A DNA stretch of 64,000 bases from Acanthosepion pharaonis (Eukaryota > Mollusca > Cephalopoda > Sepiida > Sepiidae), in assembly GCA_903632075.3 (NCBI GenBank), contig CAHIKZ030005498.1, forward strand, positions 427,501 to 491,500. The letters run 5' to 3'. This document shows, piece after piece, positions 33,216-44,418 of the stretch (within the stretch, counting starts at the first letter, position 1; each line of letters begins with the position of its first letter). A model generated the notes under the pieces. The model had not been told where the DNA came from and searched no databases. It worked only from the letters and a program-made list of their open reading frames with translations. Both the position numbers and the translations under genes were made by a program.

Positions 33216-34010
33216 TTAAATATATCTTTGTTTTCATGTCGGCAATGTAAATAATATATCCCTGTTTACTGAATAAATATTTTCGTTACGAAACTCAGTG
33301 AAGTTTATAGAATAAGAGGACACTATGAAAAAAATCATCTGGCTCCAACGGTCGAAACATTTTTAATTATAACTTCCAAGACGAGAAAGCTACTCCATCT
33401 CATATTGTCCATTTTCTTTCAAGGAATTTATCTGGAGGAATAAAAAAAAATCATGTCCAAGTTACGGCAAACACGGTATTTCGAAAAATGGTTATAATCT
33501 ACCAGACGAAACTCTTTGTCTGCGCGAGACTTTGCAAGTTTTTTGTTTTTTTTCGGTTGAAGTGTATCAAATTGTACTTTTTTTTCTTTTTCATTGGATG
33601 TTTCAATCCGATTACAGCATGAGAATTTAAGACAGTGTTGTCAAATCTCTTCGAGAAGATTTTAAATCTTCTATTTCTAAAGAAATTATGCTTAGTGCAG
33701 TAAATAAATAAATAATTAAAGAAAAACCATTGTCTGCAAGAAAAAGTATGTGATGATTCTTGAAGAAAATATGTCTAAAAATACTGGACAAACTTTTATA
33801 AATTTCGATATTGTCCGTCGATCACTCATTGTCACTTTTCGACAAGTAGGCATTAATTTATAATGTATAGGTTGACCTATTATTTGCGATTAGTGTGAAT
33901 TCCGTAATCATCAGCGTTCAACATTCGGTAAACTTGTAGAATGTTATCATTATTGTCGAGGAATAAAATTGTGGAAAAAAACAGATATGTAGATCAGGTA
34001 TTGTAATTAT
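33216..34010. other. Non-coding stretch
   Basis: Nothing beyond a lone GGTCGAAAC near 33350. Confidence 0.5.
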
Positions 34011-34011
34011 A

Positions 34012-34660
34012 ACATTGCTCGGATTTTTGTCGTCATCTTTGTTGCCATATTTGGGACGTTTCGGCCGTTGTAAACTTAGGTCTTTTTCAGTATCTGTCTA
34101 CATTCCTAAGATGAGGTATTGTATTTATTTACACTATTAACATGCTCGGACTGTTGTCTTCATCTTTGTTGCCATATATTTCGGCCACGGTGCACTTCGG
34201 TCTTCTTCAGGATATGTTTACATTTCTGAGATGAGGTAGTGTAATTATTTACGCTATTAACATTGTTCGGACTGTTGTCATCATCTTTGTTGCCGTATTC
34301 ACGACGTTTCGGGGGGGTGTACGCTCCGGTCTTCTTCAGGTGATTGGAATTTCCACCTGAACCCTTTTTTTTTCGTCAACCGCGGTAGATTGTTCTAGTT
34401 CCACGTGCCATACCTCTTCTAGATGTCTCAGTATCGATTATCTTTCACTCATCTCTCCAAGTTTTTGGTCACCTCTGCTGTAGTCAGATGTTGGGTCCAT
34501 TTGTGTCAAGGCACCTGATTCAACGAACGGTGAACGAAAGAATGTGTCCTGTTCAAAATTCCAATCATCTGAAGAAGGCAGGAACGTACAACGGCCGAAA
34601 AGTCCCGAATATGGCAACAAATATTAGGACAAGAGTCCGAACAATGTAAATAGTGTAAAC
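34012..34660. repeat. Palindromic Penelope-type unit, tandem left arms
   Basis: Three minus-orientation left-arm copies have CGGA(C/T) near 34018, 34143 and 34266, spacing about 124. Two carry an unambiguous GTTTCGGCC, stem, TTCTTCAG or TTTTTCAG core. A right arm lies at 34560-34660 in plus orientation (CTGAAGA 34569-34575, then GGCCGAAA). The middle resembles that of the other units. Confidence 0.7.
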
Positions 34661-34689
34661 GTCTACAGATGTAACAAATGTATTTATTT

Positions 34690-34870
34690 TTTTTATCATT
34701 TCGCCATAGACAAGGTGTAAAATCCACTAAGATGCAAGGGGTTACCGAATGTGAAAGAAACAGGGAGATAAATAAAAGAACGGGCACAAGAAATGACGAC
34801 TAACGTTGCATTTAAATTTCTGAAGATCGTAGTTGACAGAAAAAACAGGTAACAAGCAAAAGGTATGTTG
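34690..34870 (-). pseudogene. Jockey-like LINE 3' tail
   Basis: TGACGACTAACGTTGCATTTAAATTTCTGAAGATCGTAG-like sequence (34795-34835) corresponds to 10165-10205 and 47340-47385, the end of the jockey-like frame read on the minus strand. Only the final bases are present. Confidence 0.45.
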
Positions 34871-35159
34871 GAAGAAAACATTAGGATAGAACGTATGATT
34901 ACGACTAGCAAATTAAACAGTGTATTTATGAGACCTATTTGCCAATTGAGTACTGCACTTCAATTCATTAAGTCCAGTTACCAACGAGTAAAGCTCATTA
35001 GAATACTTACCGTGAACATATTTATAGTTACAGAGATGTTACGTTATGGCGGTAGGAAAGAGACCGATGCGGAGACAAGAAGCCAAATCAGAGACAACAG
35101 ACCAGATGTGCTAGCAATATTGGATGCATAGGCGGATGTGTATGTTTCTGGCGTGAAAA

Positions 35160-35400
35160 ATTCTCTACCCGACACAGTAGACAAACTATCCTATCAGGAT
35201 ATCTCGCATATGATTCTCTCTAATCATTTCACTTCGTATCACCGGGAAGCATTAGCTCAAGAAAGCGAACTGTGACAGTCTCTTGAGTGTTAGAATCGTG
35301 GAAGGCAAAAAATCTTCTTCGAGATGATTAAAAGATGGCAGTTTCTCTTTTTGGAGGCGTTAAAATTAGCAAGCCACCTCTTGCCCCAAGTAACAGAGTT
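35160..35400 (-). pseudogene. Jockey-like LINE RT fragment
   Basis: On the minus strand GGCTTGCTAATTTTAACGCC corresponds to the LVNFNAS block at 19675-19700. It is followed by a degenerate LLIISKKIFCLP region and SEMIRENHMRDIL, which aligns by eye with the MMWRDYIVSIA part of the 19.3-kb copy. The relic is short and frameshifted. Confidence 0.5.
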
Positions 35401-35489
35401 CAAAAACGTTTACGTGGCCTTGTCGAATCTTCTTTATTCTGCAGAACTTTCTAAGAGAAATGATTCTACATTACAGAAGTTGTCACGTA

Positions 35490-36965
35490 CACTTCTTTCT
35501 TTCTATGTGCTGTGCTCTTTCAGGACGTAGGCGATCATGGCTCACCACCATCCTCTATCTCTCGCAGTTCTCAACAAGTTCCTCCCTCTGCCGCCTCCCC
35601 AAGACCACGTTCTGTCATCCATTTGCTTAAGACAGCGAGGTATGTCATGCGTTGTTTCCCTTGTCTATTCGACCCGTGAGTATCAGATTCTCTAGGCCCT
35701 CCTTCTTCATTATGTGTCCCAGAAACTTTAGCTACCTCTTCCTGTTGTTAAATATAAGCCTTCTCCTTGTTGGCATCCTCTCCAAGAATTCATTGTTGCT
35801 CACACGCTCGGTCCATGATATCCTTTGCATCCTTCTGTAGAACCACATCTCCGTCGCCCCGAGTCTCTTCTTCATCTTTGATGAAATCGTCCAACATATG
35901 CTACCGTAATAATCCGTAAAAAAGTAATAATGCAATATTTACTAGTAATAAAACAATATTATTCATACAATTCAAAATATGATTCGAATTTGAATATTCC
36001 AGAAAATGTTCTTCTTTTCTAAGTGCCGTTCTTTTCAGAACGTTGGCAATCATGGTTCTCCACCTCCCTCTATCCCTTGCAGCTCTCAACAAATTCCTTC
36101 CGTCTGCCACCACCCCTAGACCACGTTCTGTCATCCACTTGCTTAAGACCGCCATGTCATGCGTTGTTTTCCCTTGTCTCTTTTACCCTCCATTCGACCC
36201 GTGAGTATCAGATTCTCCAGGCCCTCCTTCCTCATTATTTGTTCCAGAAACTTTAGCTACGTCTTCCTGTTGTTAAATATAAGCCTTCTCCTTGTTGGCA
36301 TCCTCTCCAAGACTTCATTGTTGCTCACACGCTCGGTCCATGATATCCTTTGAATTCTTCTGTAGAACTACATCTCTGTCGCCTCGAGTCTCTTCTTCAT
36401 CTTTGAGGAAATCGTCCAACATTCCCTGTCGTAAAGAAGGACAGATGTCACGTAACAGTTCAGTATTCTTTTCTTTGTTGTCATATCAGATTCTCCAGGC
36501 CCTCCTTCCACATTATGTGTCCCAGAAACTTCATCTGCCTCTTCCTGATATTAAGTATAAGCCTCCTCTTTGTTTGCAACCTCTCTAAGATCTCATCGTT
36601 GCTCAAACGCTCGAGCCATGATATCCTTAGCATCTTTCTGTAGAACCACGTTTCTGTCGTCTCGAGTCTCTTCTTCATCTTTGAGGAAATCGTCCAACAT
36701 TCCCTGTCGTAAAGAAGGACAGATGTCACGTAGCAGCTCAGTATTCTTTTCTTTGTTACCAAAGAAATCCTCCTGTCTCGCAATACTCTGCCTAGCCTTT
36801 GGAATGCGTCGTTGGCCATTCCAATGTTTCTACGGATCTCAGTGTAACATCTACCGTCCTCTGTCAGAACGCTTCCGAGTTATTTAAACTTCAGAGTCTG
36901 CTTGATTCTAGTGTTTTCGACCTGCAAGTCGCATTTCGGGCTCGTTCTGATCACCATGACGCGAA
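35490..36965 (-). pseudogene. Non-LTR retrotransposon C-termini, tandem copies
   Basis: Minus strand. From 36965: NATCR, FKYLG-like, LTEDGRCYTEIRRNIGMAND, AFQRLGRVLRDRRISLVTKK, YVTSVLLYDRECWTISSKMK, TWFYRKMLRISWLERLSNDE and KRQMKFLGHIMWKEGLENLI (end about 36485). The sequence then jumps back: 36480-36000 starts again at TKKRIL and runs through CWTISS, WTERVSNNEVLERM and GLENLI to LLRAARDRGRWRTMIANVLK. A third partial copy occupies 35935-35490. This is the region after the reverse transcriptase in an RTE/CR1-like LINE, different from the jockey-like family. All copies have stops. Confidence 0.8.
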
Positions 36966-36969
36966 TACT

Positions 36970-37445
36970 AGGAGTGTTGAAAAAAGACAGTTTGAAAGGA
37001 CTGGGTGTTTCTTTTTCGCTATAATATCTACAGTCATCGTAATTTTAAAAGGAAATGCTAAAATAATTGTTATCGAACACCGTTTTAAGGCAATGCATAC
37101 TGACTGGATGATGGCTAAGACCACAACGGTATATGTTCTCAGTGTTGCTTACCGGATATGCTTGCAGGAATACTCATCCATAAGCGATATGACACTGCGA
37201 AACACCGAAATTTTATGACGATGGACCAGAGCAGCCTCTCTAATCTCCACCAAAGAGATCAGGTTCCTTGTGACATCGGCCTTTGGTCAAAAAATCGAAA
37301 TAGCTTTGTTTGAGTTGCCTCTTTTAGTGCAAATATAGCAACTGTAGTTCTACAGTACTTTCAACTCGATTTCCTGTTTCCTGGTTAAAGAATGCGGATG
37401 TCTAGTCGCACTGAGGAACTGTCATACAGCACTGTATACAAACGA
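36970..37445. other. Non-coding stretch
   Basis: No gene recognised. Confidence 0.5.
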
Positions 37446-37446
<1 letters not shown>

Positions 37447-37537
<91 letters not shown>

Positions 37538-37538
37538 A
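37447..37538. repeat. (AT)n-(GT)n-(GTAT)n array
   Basis: AT 37447-37487, GT to 37523, then GTAT units. Confidence 0.95.
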
Positions 37539-37539
37539 T

Positions 37540-38493
37540 TAGTGGGAAGAAGCAGTTGGAGTGGTATTTACAGTCAACATCTAAATTATTCGTAAACCCA
37601 TCAATTTTGAATATTTTTATCCATTTTTCAGAATCTAATGCCAGTATAATGCTGTTTTTTACTTGTTAACAGACACAAAAAATGAATATAAATCTCAATT
37701 TTCAGAAGAATATGATAAATGTAACAAATTTGACAGGCGAATTTTGTAAAACGGGAAAAGACAAAAATTATTTATATATAATTTTTAAAAAAGATCTTTC
37801 AACGCTTAAAAAAGGAGTGATTTCAATTTCGAATTCGAAAGTTAGGCTTTGTATTTTCTTTCATACGTAACCTGTGGAAATAATGAATATTTTTAATCAT
37901 TTCGATCCCCCCACCCCCAAAAAAAACAAGGGTTTTACTGAATATTAGAGAATATGAAAAAAAATCACTATTAAGGGTGGGGGGGTCAATAAAAGAACAA
38001 GAATTAAGAAGAGAGGAGATAACGTCTGACATTGCACTGAAGATTATATTTCAATTACAGATGCATTTTTTTTTCATCCTGCATTTCTTTTTCGCCCCAT
38101 AAACGCAGAAGTCTATATCTACTTTATCGCTATTTCCATGGCAAAAGTTCAGATGAGCGCTCGTTAATTTATTTCCACCGGTTTTAATATCAGGTATGTC
38201 CACGAAAGTAGACATTTTCAAGTATGTCCACGGAAATATGTCCACGTAGCACACATATTTATTCCGTATTCCATCTGTAAGGAGGAAGTTCGACACACAC
38301 ACACAGCTTCCGCCCACCCCTCCGAGAGTTGCAAACCTGTGGCGGAATTAGCTTCCTGGATGCTTCGCTGAACACTACGATCTTAAACACGATCGATGTT
38401 CATTATTTTAATTTCAACTTCTCTCGACCTCTTCTTACGAGAACTAATCATCATTAAGTTCTACCCTGACTGGCTCTTTGTCCTTTGTGTGGA

Positions 38494-38495
<2 letters not shown>
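37540..38495. other. Non-coding stretch
   Basis: A C-run/A-run and a G-run occur near 37907-37926 and 37977-37985; otherwise nothing. Confidence 0.5.

Positions 38496-38498
<3 letters not shown>

Positions 38499-38548
<50 letters not shown>
38499..38548. repeat. (AT)n microsatellite
   Basis: About 25 AT units. Confidence 0.95.
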
Positions 38549-38551
<3 letters not shown>

Positions 38552-38695
38552 GAAATATAGTTTTAAGGTGTGCTATATTTATGAGATAAATTGCTTAATA
38601 TCAGAGATAGAGCTTATGTAAATATAAATATAAAAGTGAACATTGAAGTCAGAGGCGACAGGCTATTTCATGCTGGACGCAATATAAGAAAATAT
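38549..38695 (-). repeat. Dispersed repeat copy 3 (minus)
   Basis: Reverse complement of 3035-3180: TGTGCTATATTTATGAG, ATATCAGAGATAGAGC, then AAGTGAACATTGAAGTCAG and GGCGACAG. It abuts the AT array as in the other copies. Confidence 0.7.
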
Positions 38696-38699
38696 GTTA

Positions 38700-39520
38700 C
38701 TTGTCAATTATCTGTTGTTAGTTTTTAAAGTAATTTTCCAACGTTTTTTTAATACAAATGTGCAAAAACATACTATCCCAAAGATCCATTTAACTGTCTA
38801 AAACAAAGCGTAAACAATTAATTAAATAAAAAATAAAATTAAAGTTTTAAATGCCGTGTCTAACTTTATAAAAGATTACCAATACGTAATTTAAAAGGTG
38901 GTGGCAGATTACTCACAAAGAACGCGTTTTAAAAAGTGGTGACATATAGCGAAGATATATTTTATTCCTTGACCATTGCGCTTCGAAATCATAGCAAATA
39001 ACGAGTATTTTTTGCAAGTTCCGTTTTGATTCAACGAGTAAGTAACACGAGAATTTCACTCCATTTTATTACAACATTATCACGTGATCGTCTTGCCACC
39101 ATCTCGTCGGATTCGGTCTACTTTCTCGTTGAGTTACGAGGATAAGTTTGACGTTAATGCATTTTTTTTTTTTTTTTTTTTTTTGTGTGTAAGGGGGTGG
39201 GGGTTCATTGTGCCGGACAACCGCTGACGTCTGGCTAATCTTCTTTAAGTCAGAAGAGTGAAATCCGATTTTGGGGTTGCTTTAAGTTTCATTTTACGTT
39301 CGTAACTTTATTTTATTTATTTATTTTTTTTTTTCACTTTCGGATTTTTGTTTTAAGAATATCGATTGTGTTACTTCCTGTTTAATTTGTTCTTTCTGTC
39401 TTATTTATTTTTACCATTTTATTATTCACACTCACAGAGGATCAAGTCCAGTCGTAACTTGTTCGTCTCCGTAGACATCAAGTGATAGCAAGTCTCCTCT
39501 AAATCGAGATCATTTAGTTG
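38700..39520. other. AT-rich non-coding stretch
   Basis: A poly-T of about 24 bases lies at 39161-39184. No gene recognised. Confidence 0.5.
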
Positions 39521-39521
39521 T

Positions 39522-39570
39522 AATACTACTACTACTACTACTACAAATAATAATAATAATAATAATAATT
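39522..39570. repeat. (CTA)n-(ATA)n trinucleotide repeats
   Basis: ACT/CTA units then AAT units. Confidence 0.9.
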
Positions 39571-39604
39571 CTTGCCGCACACGACCAATACTTGCTAACT
39601 ACAA

Positions 39605-40285
39605 ATTACGAAGAATACATACTGAAAAGTTTTGATTTTTCGATCTCTGATTTGCAATTTGAATGTCGGACTTTTTCATTTGCTAACAACCATGCATTCT
39701 CCCTTCTTGCAATTAATTTTTGTCCTTTCTGCTCACTCCACTTCCTTCTCTTGTGTTTTACTTTTTGTTTCTGCTATCAACACTGTGACAACTGCATATC
39801 TTATATGGCTAATAATAATGAATCCTGGTAGGAATTCAATTTCTTTTAAAATCGCCTTACAGTATAGGTCGAAAAAATTCGGTGAGAAGACACATCTTTG
39901 TCTTACACCCGTTTCTATTTATGTTTTTTTTTCATCCATCTGCAGGCGATTTGCTTCCAGTATAGGATTTGGATTATTTTAATATCTATCGCAAATACGC
40001 CAAGGTTACCTCAAAGTTCAAACAGTTCTTAGCGATATATTTTATCAAAGATCTTTACTCTAAAAAATCTAAAATCAGGTACACAACCTTCTGCATTTGT
40101 ATTACTCTTTCTAGTATTATTCTGAGATTAAATATGGCGCCCTCGTGATTAAGGAAGCAGCAATGTTCGTCTCCAAGTTCCGGCCTGAATCTGCTACGCG
40201 CTCTATTCAGAATTTGATTGATACGTTTCGTTACGTGGCACATTAGGCTGATTGCCGGCTGGAGTGCAGATTTATTTGACACTTG
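39605..40285 (-). pseudogene. RTE/CR1-like LINE reverse transcriptase relic
   Basis: The minus strand from about 40200 reads RSRFRPELGDEHC, then GAIFNLRIILERVIQMQKVV (RT block 2), then a degenerate ILYWKQIACRW. Next come TGVRQRCVFSPNFFDLYCK, the block expected to hold YADD, and FKLQIRDRKIKTFQ. The catalytic block reads RYAVVTVLIA (39787-39798 covers YAVV), so both aspartates are lost. It precedes in family order the C-terminal copies found at 35490-36965. Confidence 0.75.
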
Positions 40286-40289
40286 GTTT

Positions 40290-40635
40290 ATTGGGCTTTA
40301 AAAATACACCTACTAAGGTTTTTACGGTGAAAAAGCAAAAGTTAAATAATTAACGTTGGATGGGCACCAAATATGTAGTTAATTAATTGTGTTAATTAAC
40401 TGGGATTATAAATGCAGGTGGGCATTGTGTAAAATACCTGACCATGAGCACAATGCATTTTAAGTAATTGAAATTGAATAAGCGCTGAGACTAAGGTGAA
40501 ATAATTGATACTAGTAGAGAGGTTATCAGTTATGGAGGTTATCTTATTGCAACGTCTATTCGAACAATATATCTTTTATGGTTTTGTTTATTGGCCTCGT
40601 GTAAAGATTAAAAGAAATGGCAGAGATTGTTCAAA
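40290..40635. other. Non-coding stretch
   Basis: Nothing recognised. Confidence 0.5.
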
Positions 40636-40639
40636 TTAT

Positions 40640-41045
40640 TTGTATAACAACAATATAAATATTTATATAACAAAATATAAGTCCTTATATATGACAATAT
40701 AAATGTTTATATAACAATATAATTCTTTATATAACAATATAAGTATTTATATAACGTATTATAGTCATATATATAACACAATACTAGTATTTATATAGGA
40801 CGATATAAGAATTTATATAGCACCGTATAAATATTTATATAACACAGTATAAGTAGTTATATAACAATATAAGTATATAATTCAATATAATTATATATAA
40901 CAGAATATAAGTATTTATATAGCACGATATAAGTATTTATATAGCACGATATAAGTATTTGTATAACAATATAAATATTTATATAAGATTATATAAGTAT
41001 ATATATACAATGCAATATAAGTATTTATATAAAACAGTATAATAA
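40640..41045 (+). repeat. AT-rich minisatellite (AACAATATAAGTATTTATAT)
   Basis: About 17 degenerate units of 20-30 bases built from ACAATATAAGTATTTATAT. Confidence 0.88.
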
Positions 41046-41136
41046 TGCAGAAGAAGAAGGCGAAAATTGAAGTTTCAAGAGTTCATGTGTCAATTACAAG
41101 AAAAAAGAATACAGGAAGAAGTAAATATACATGGAT

Positions 41137-41178
41137 ATGTATGTATGTATGCATGTATGTATGTATGTATGTATGTAT
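41137..41178. repeat. (ATGT)n microsatellite
   Basis: About ten ATGT units with one ATGC. Confidence 0.92.
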
Positions 41179-41179
41179 C

Positions 41180-41598
41180 CAAATGTAATAGCGACCTGCT
41201 GAACAATGTGGTTGAATGAAGATAGTTTCAATTTTGAAAGGTACAGAAAGAAACTGGTATATATTGTCAATGTTGCAATTAGTTTAATGTCGCCCATAGT
41301 CAAGCACATATCGCATTCCATCACTGGGTAAGTTACGATGACCGCAGCATCGGGTAATGGAGAAAATGAATTTATTGATTCTGGTTTTGGTTACTTTCCC
41401 ATCTAATTATATACATCTTCAGATAGCAGCTTCGAAAGTACCGCTTTCATTCACATTGGGCCGCGGCATTTTATCTTAGTTGTGAAAGATTCCTGATAGT
41501 AGGTCGAACTATGGCTTTCTGGCCTGGCGATTCTTATTATTCATCTAATTTTAGAGATTTTGAATTTTGGCCTTCTTGTTAGTAATTATGCATGCATG

Positions 41599-41600
<2 letters not shown>
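41180..41600. other. Non-coding stretch
   Basis: Nothing recognised. Confidence 0.5.

Positions 41601-41650
<50 letters not shown>
41601..41650. repeat. (AT)n microsatellite
   Basis: About 25 AT units. Confidence 0.95.
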
Positions 41651-41651
<1 letters not shown>

Positions 41652-42045
41652 TTTGGGTAGATGGAACTAATCAGCCCGGTAAGGTAGTCCATCTAAGAGA
41701 AGGAAAACTCTGAATTTAATCCACCGCTCCATGCCGACACACCCAAACATGGGAAAAGTATTGGGAGTAAACCGTTAGGTTAAATACGGAGCCGGAGACA
41801 GTACGATGATAGGGTCAATTTTGTTCTGGTAACTTATGCGATGACGCCTGTGCCAAGCTGTATTTACCACTGCCATTCATTTAGGCACCATCAGTGGCGT
41901 GGAGAGGAGAGACGTACTTTATGGGAAACCGCCGATCTCTAATAAAACCCTACCCAGGTCTGCAGGCTGGAGTTCAGCAGCTGAAGTGTAACTTTCTCAG
42001 CGCAGATCCATTGTCTCTCGAGACCCATGGATATGTATGAATATA
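41651..42045 (+). repeat. Probable high-copy SINE or short interspersed repeat
   Basis: The run from AATCAGCCCGGTAAGGTAG through CCACCGCTCCATGCCGACAC, GCCTGTGCCAAGCTGTATTT and GAGGAGAGACGTACTTTATG to CTCTCGAGACCCATGGATAT is GC-richer than its neighbours. I recognise it from memory as a widespread cephalopod interspersed repeat. Only one copy is in this window, so this call rests on recall and composition. Confidence 0.45.
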
Positions 42046-42049
42046 GAAA

Positions 42050-42785
42050 GACGAGTATACTTTTGAATGTGTCCTATTGCTAATGGAAGTATTTTTCAAT
42101 TATTTTGTCGAATCTCTGTATAAATCACATATTTATTTTTCGAGAAAGTCCAATTTTATAAGGACTTCTTTAAACCGCACATTCTTCCAAGTGAAACACC
42201 TGCACAATTTCCTTTTAGAATTAGGATGAGATTTACTAACCAATTAATGTTCGATTTGAAGAACAGACATTCACTGGAGTTAAGTATGTTTAAGTAGGGC
42301 TATCATAAACAGGAAGTGTGGCATGAATGTACATGCGCAAAGTAATATCCGTACAAAATGATTTTTCATTCTATTCAACAATGATAACAACTTAGTTGCA
42401 TTCACAAAAAGTGCATCTCCCTTACAACTAAAAGCAAAAAGCATTTACAGTGAAACAAATGTCATGTTGTTATAGAAATCAAGGAGCATATTTATAATCA
42501 GTAGTGTCTGGAATAATAACCTTGTATAGAAACGGTTCGTCCACAGATGACGATTCTTTTTATAGGTTTGCTAAAATCATGATTGCAAGAGTTAAAAATT
42601 ACAACATTTGAGAAATTCTACAGAAAGGCGTGATATTTGAAGTTACTGACGATGGTCATATATAATAAAGGTGATTTACAAGTTGGATAATCCTCTACAA
42701 TAATAATCAGTAATTTGGTTTGAACAAATACGTCGACGAAGGATTATCCATATCTGTAAAACACCCTCTTTATTCAATAGTGTAT
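42050..42785. other. Non-coding stretch
   Basis: No gene recognised. A (TGT)n run lies just to the right at 42790-42807. Confidence 0.5.
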
Positions 42786-42849
42786 ATATGTTGTTGTTGT
42801 TGTTGTTAGCACCCGCTTGTATCTAACTATCGGGGTCGTCATCCTCTCT

Positions 42850-43470
42850 TCGTATTCTCATACTATCCCATGGTGGAGGCGGCGGCGGCGGAGATGCCTG
42901 TAAATCAAAAAGGGTCTAACGAGGCCTTTGACGTGAATTTGATTTTCGTGAATAAACTTGCACGGCAGAGAGGCCCACACGTTTTGGCCAGAAGCGCCTC
43001 CCTTTCGGCTCAGTGGGAACTGAGACATGTGAGATCAGACAATGCTGGTTGTATCGAACTGTCGGATGCTTGGTGTGTCAAGGTCCGCTCCGGATACGCC
43101 GGACCGACTACCGCTACCCCCCCTGGCTTGGTCGTTGAGATCCTGTACATCTTTTCCTATTCCGCGTTTGGGGTCTTCGGGCGTTAGTCGCATTCAGTCT
43201 GGTTCCTCCTCCTCGACCTTACCGCTATGGTGAAGCCTACAGGTGTTGAAAATCTAAAGGGCTTAGCTCTTGGGATCACTGGCACATGCGAGCCCTTTAC
43301 CATGAGAAGGAACGACCATATATATTTTATACTGAATTTCGAAGTGAACAGTTCGTTAACAAAAGTATCATTATGACTTATTGTTACTTTAATGACAATA
43401 CTAGAAACGAGTCAATAAATAAGAAAAGAGTAAAATTATAAAATTATCATTAAATATATGAGAACATTTG
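42850..43470 (+). repeat. GC-rich interspersed repeat, unit 1
   Basis: This shares GAAGCGCCTCCCT, GTCAAGGTCCGC, GAGATCCTGTACATCTTT, GGGGTCTTCG, GGATCACTGG and AAGGAACGACCATATATA with 43745-44225. The offset is 753 bases at AACGACC (43311 and 44064). The family is not identified. Open frames across it differ between copies and hold no known domain. Confidence 0.65.
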
Positions 43471-43579
43471 TTCACGTAAAAATGTTTGAGTGATAAATAA
43501 TAGTGGAAAAATTGACTATTCTGATCTGAACCAATAGTAAAAAAAAAAGACTCGAAATGCTTTTCTTACTAAGTTGTAA

Positions 43580-43700
43580 ACAAGCCCGTCTCAAGAAAAA
43601 TGTTACATTGCTGCAATCAATAAATGAGAAAGGGATAAAAGTATAAAATTGTCGTAAAATGTTATATATGTTTCAATAATAAATGACAGGGAAATAAATA
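43580..43700 (+). repeat. Partial copy of the unit's AT-rich tail
   Basis: GTATAAAATTGTC and the neighbouring bases repeat parts of 43375-43465 and 44127-44220. Confidence 0.5.
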
Positions 43701-43744
43701 AACGATACTGAACCAATAGTCAAAGATAAAGAAAACAAACATTA

Positions 43745-44225
43745 CGACTCGAAGTAGCTAGAAGCGCCTCCCTCATGGATCTAAGGTAATTGAAACAGGC
43801 GAAATCAGGCAAACCTGGTTGCATCGGTCTATCGGACGCTTGATCTGTCAAGGTCCGCCTTGGTTACGCCCGCCCGTCTTTCTCCGGTTTGACCTTTGAG
43901 ATTGTGTACATCTTTGTCTATTCAGCGGCTGGGGTCTTCGTGGGTTGGCCACGTACCTTTTTCTTCGAACTTTACAGCAATGGGTGGCACTACCATAGTT
44001 GTAACTCCAGACGGCTTCGTTCATTGGATCACTGGAACAAGTAAACCTTCCACCATGACAAGGAACGACCATATATATGTTATACTGGATGTCTGAGTGA
44101 ACAGTGTTTTATCAAATGTAACACTGACTTATTAATTTAATAGCAATAATAGAAACTTATCGATGGATAAGAAACGAATGAAAGTATAAAATTGTCATTA
44201 AATATATAAGGACATTTATTGTCGT
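43745..44225 (+). repeat. GC-rich interspersed repeat, unit 2
   Basis: Second unit of the direct duplication described at 42850, diverged by many substitutions. Confidence 0.65.
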
Positions 44226-44373
44226 TGCTACAAGCGCTGTGTTTGTTTTTTTGATTTTGTCGAGTGCACACTATCTTAGGGTCAGTTAGACAACGTATGT
44301 GAGGAAAAGAGCACCGTGACGAACTTCATTCCGCCAGAAATTTTGAAGCGATATGTTGTACTACTGTTTCCAT

Positions 44374-44418
44374 CATTCGGATGATTGTCCTCATCTTTGT
44401 CTCCATATTTATTACAAC
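44374..44418 (-). repeat. Left inverted arm of Penelope-like unit
   Basis: The segment from ATTCGGATGATTGTCC to TATTTATTACAAC is the reverse complement of 45269-45312. The methionine-initiated frame at 44381 reads through this arm by chance. Confidence 0.8.

Noticed and set aside
36799..37218. 139-residue plus-strand frame
   Set aside because: Its 5' part lies antisense to the LINE C-terminus on the minus strand and the rest has no domain.
42360..42790. Host gene promoter near the (TGT)n run
   Set aside because: No open frame, exon or start signal follows except the repeat unit.
43042..44096. Possible exons in the GC-rich 42.8-44.1-kb region
   Set aside because: The same blocks occur in two diverged copies whose frames are not conserved; a repeat is the better explanation.
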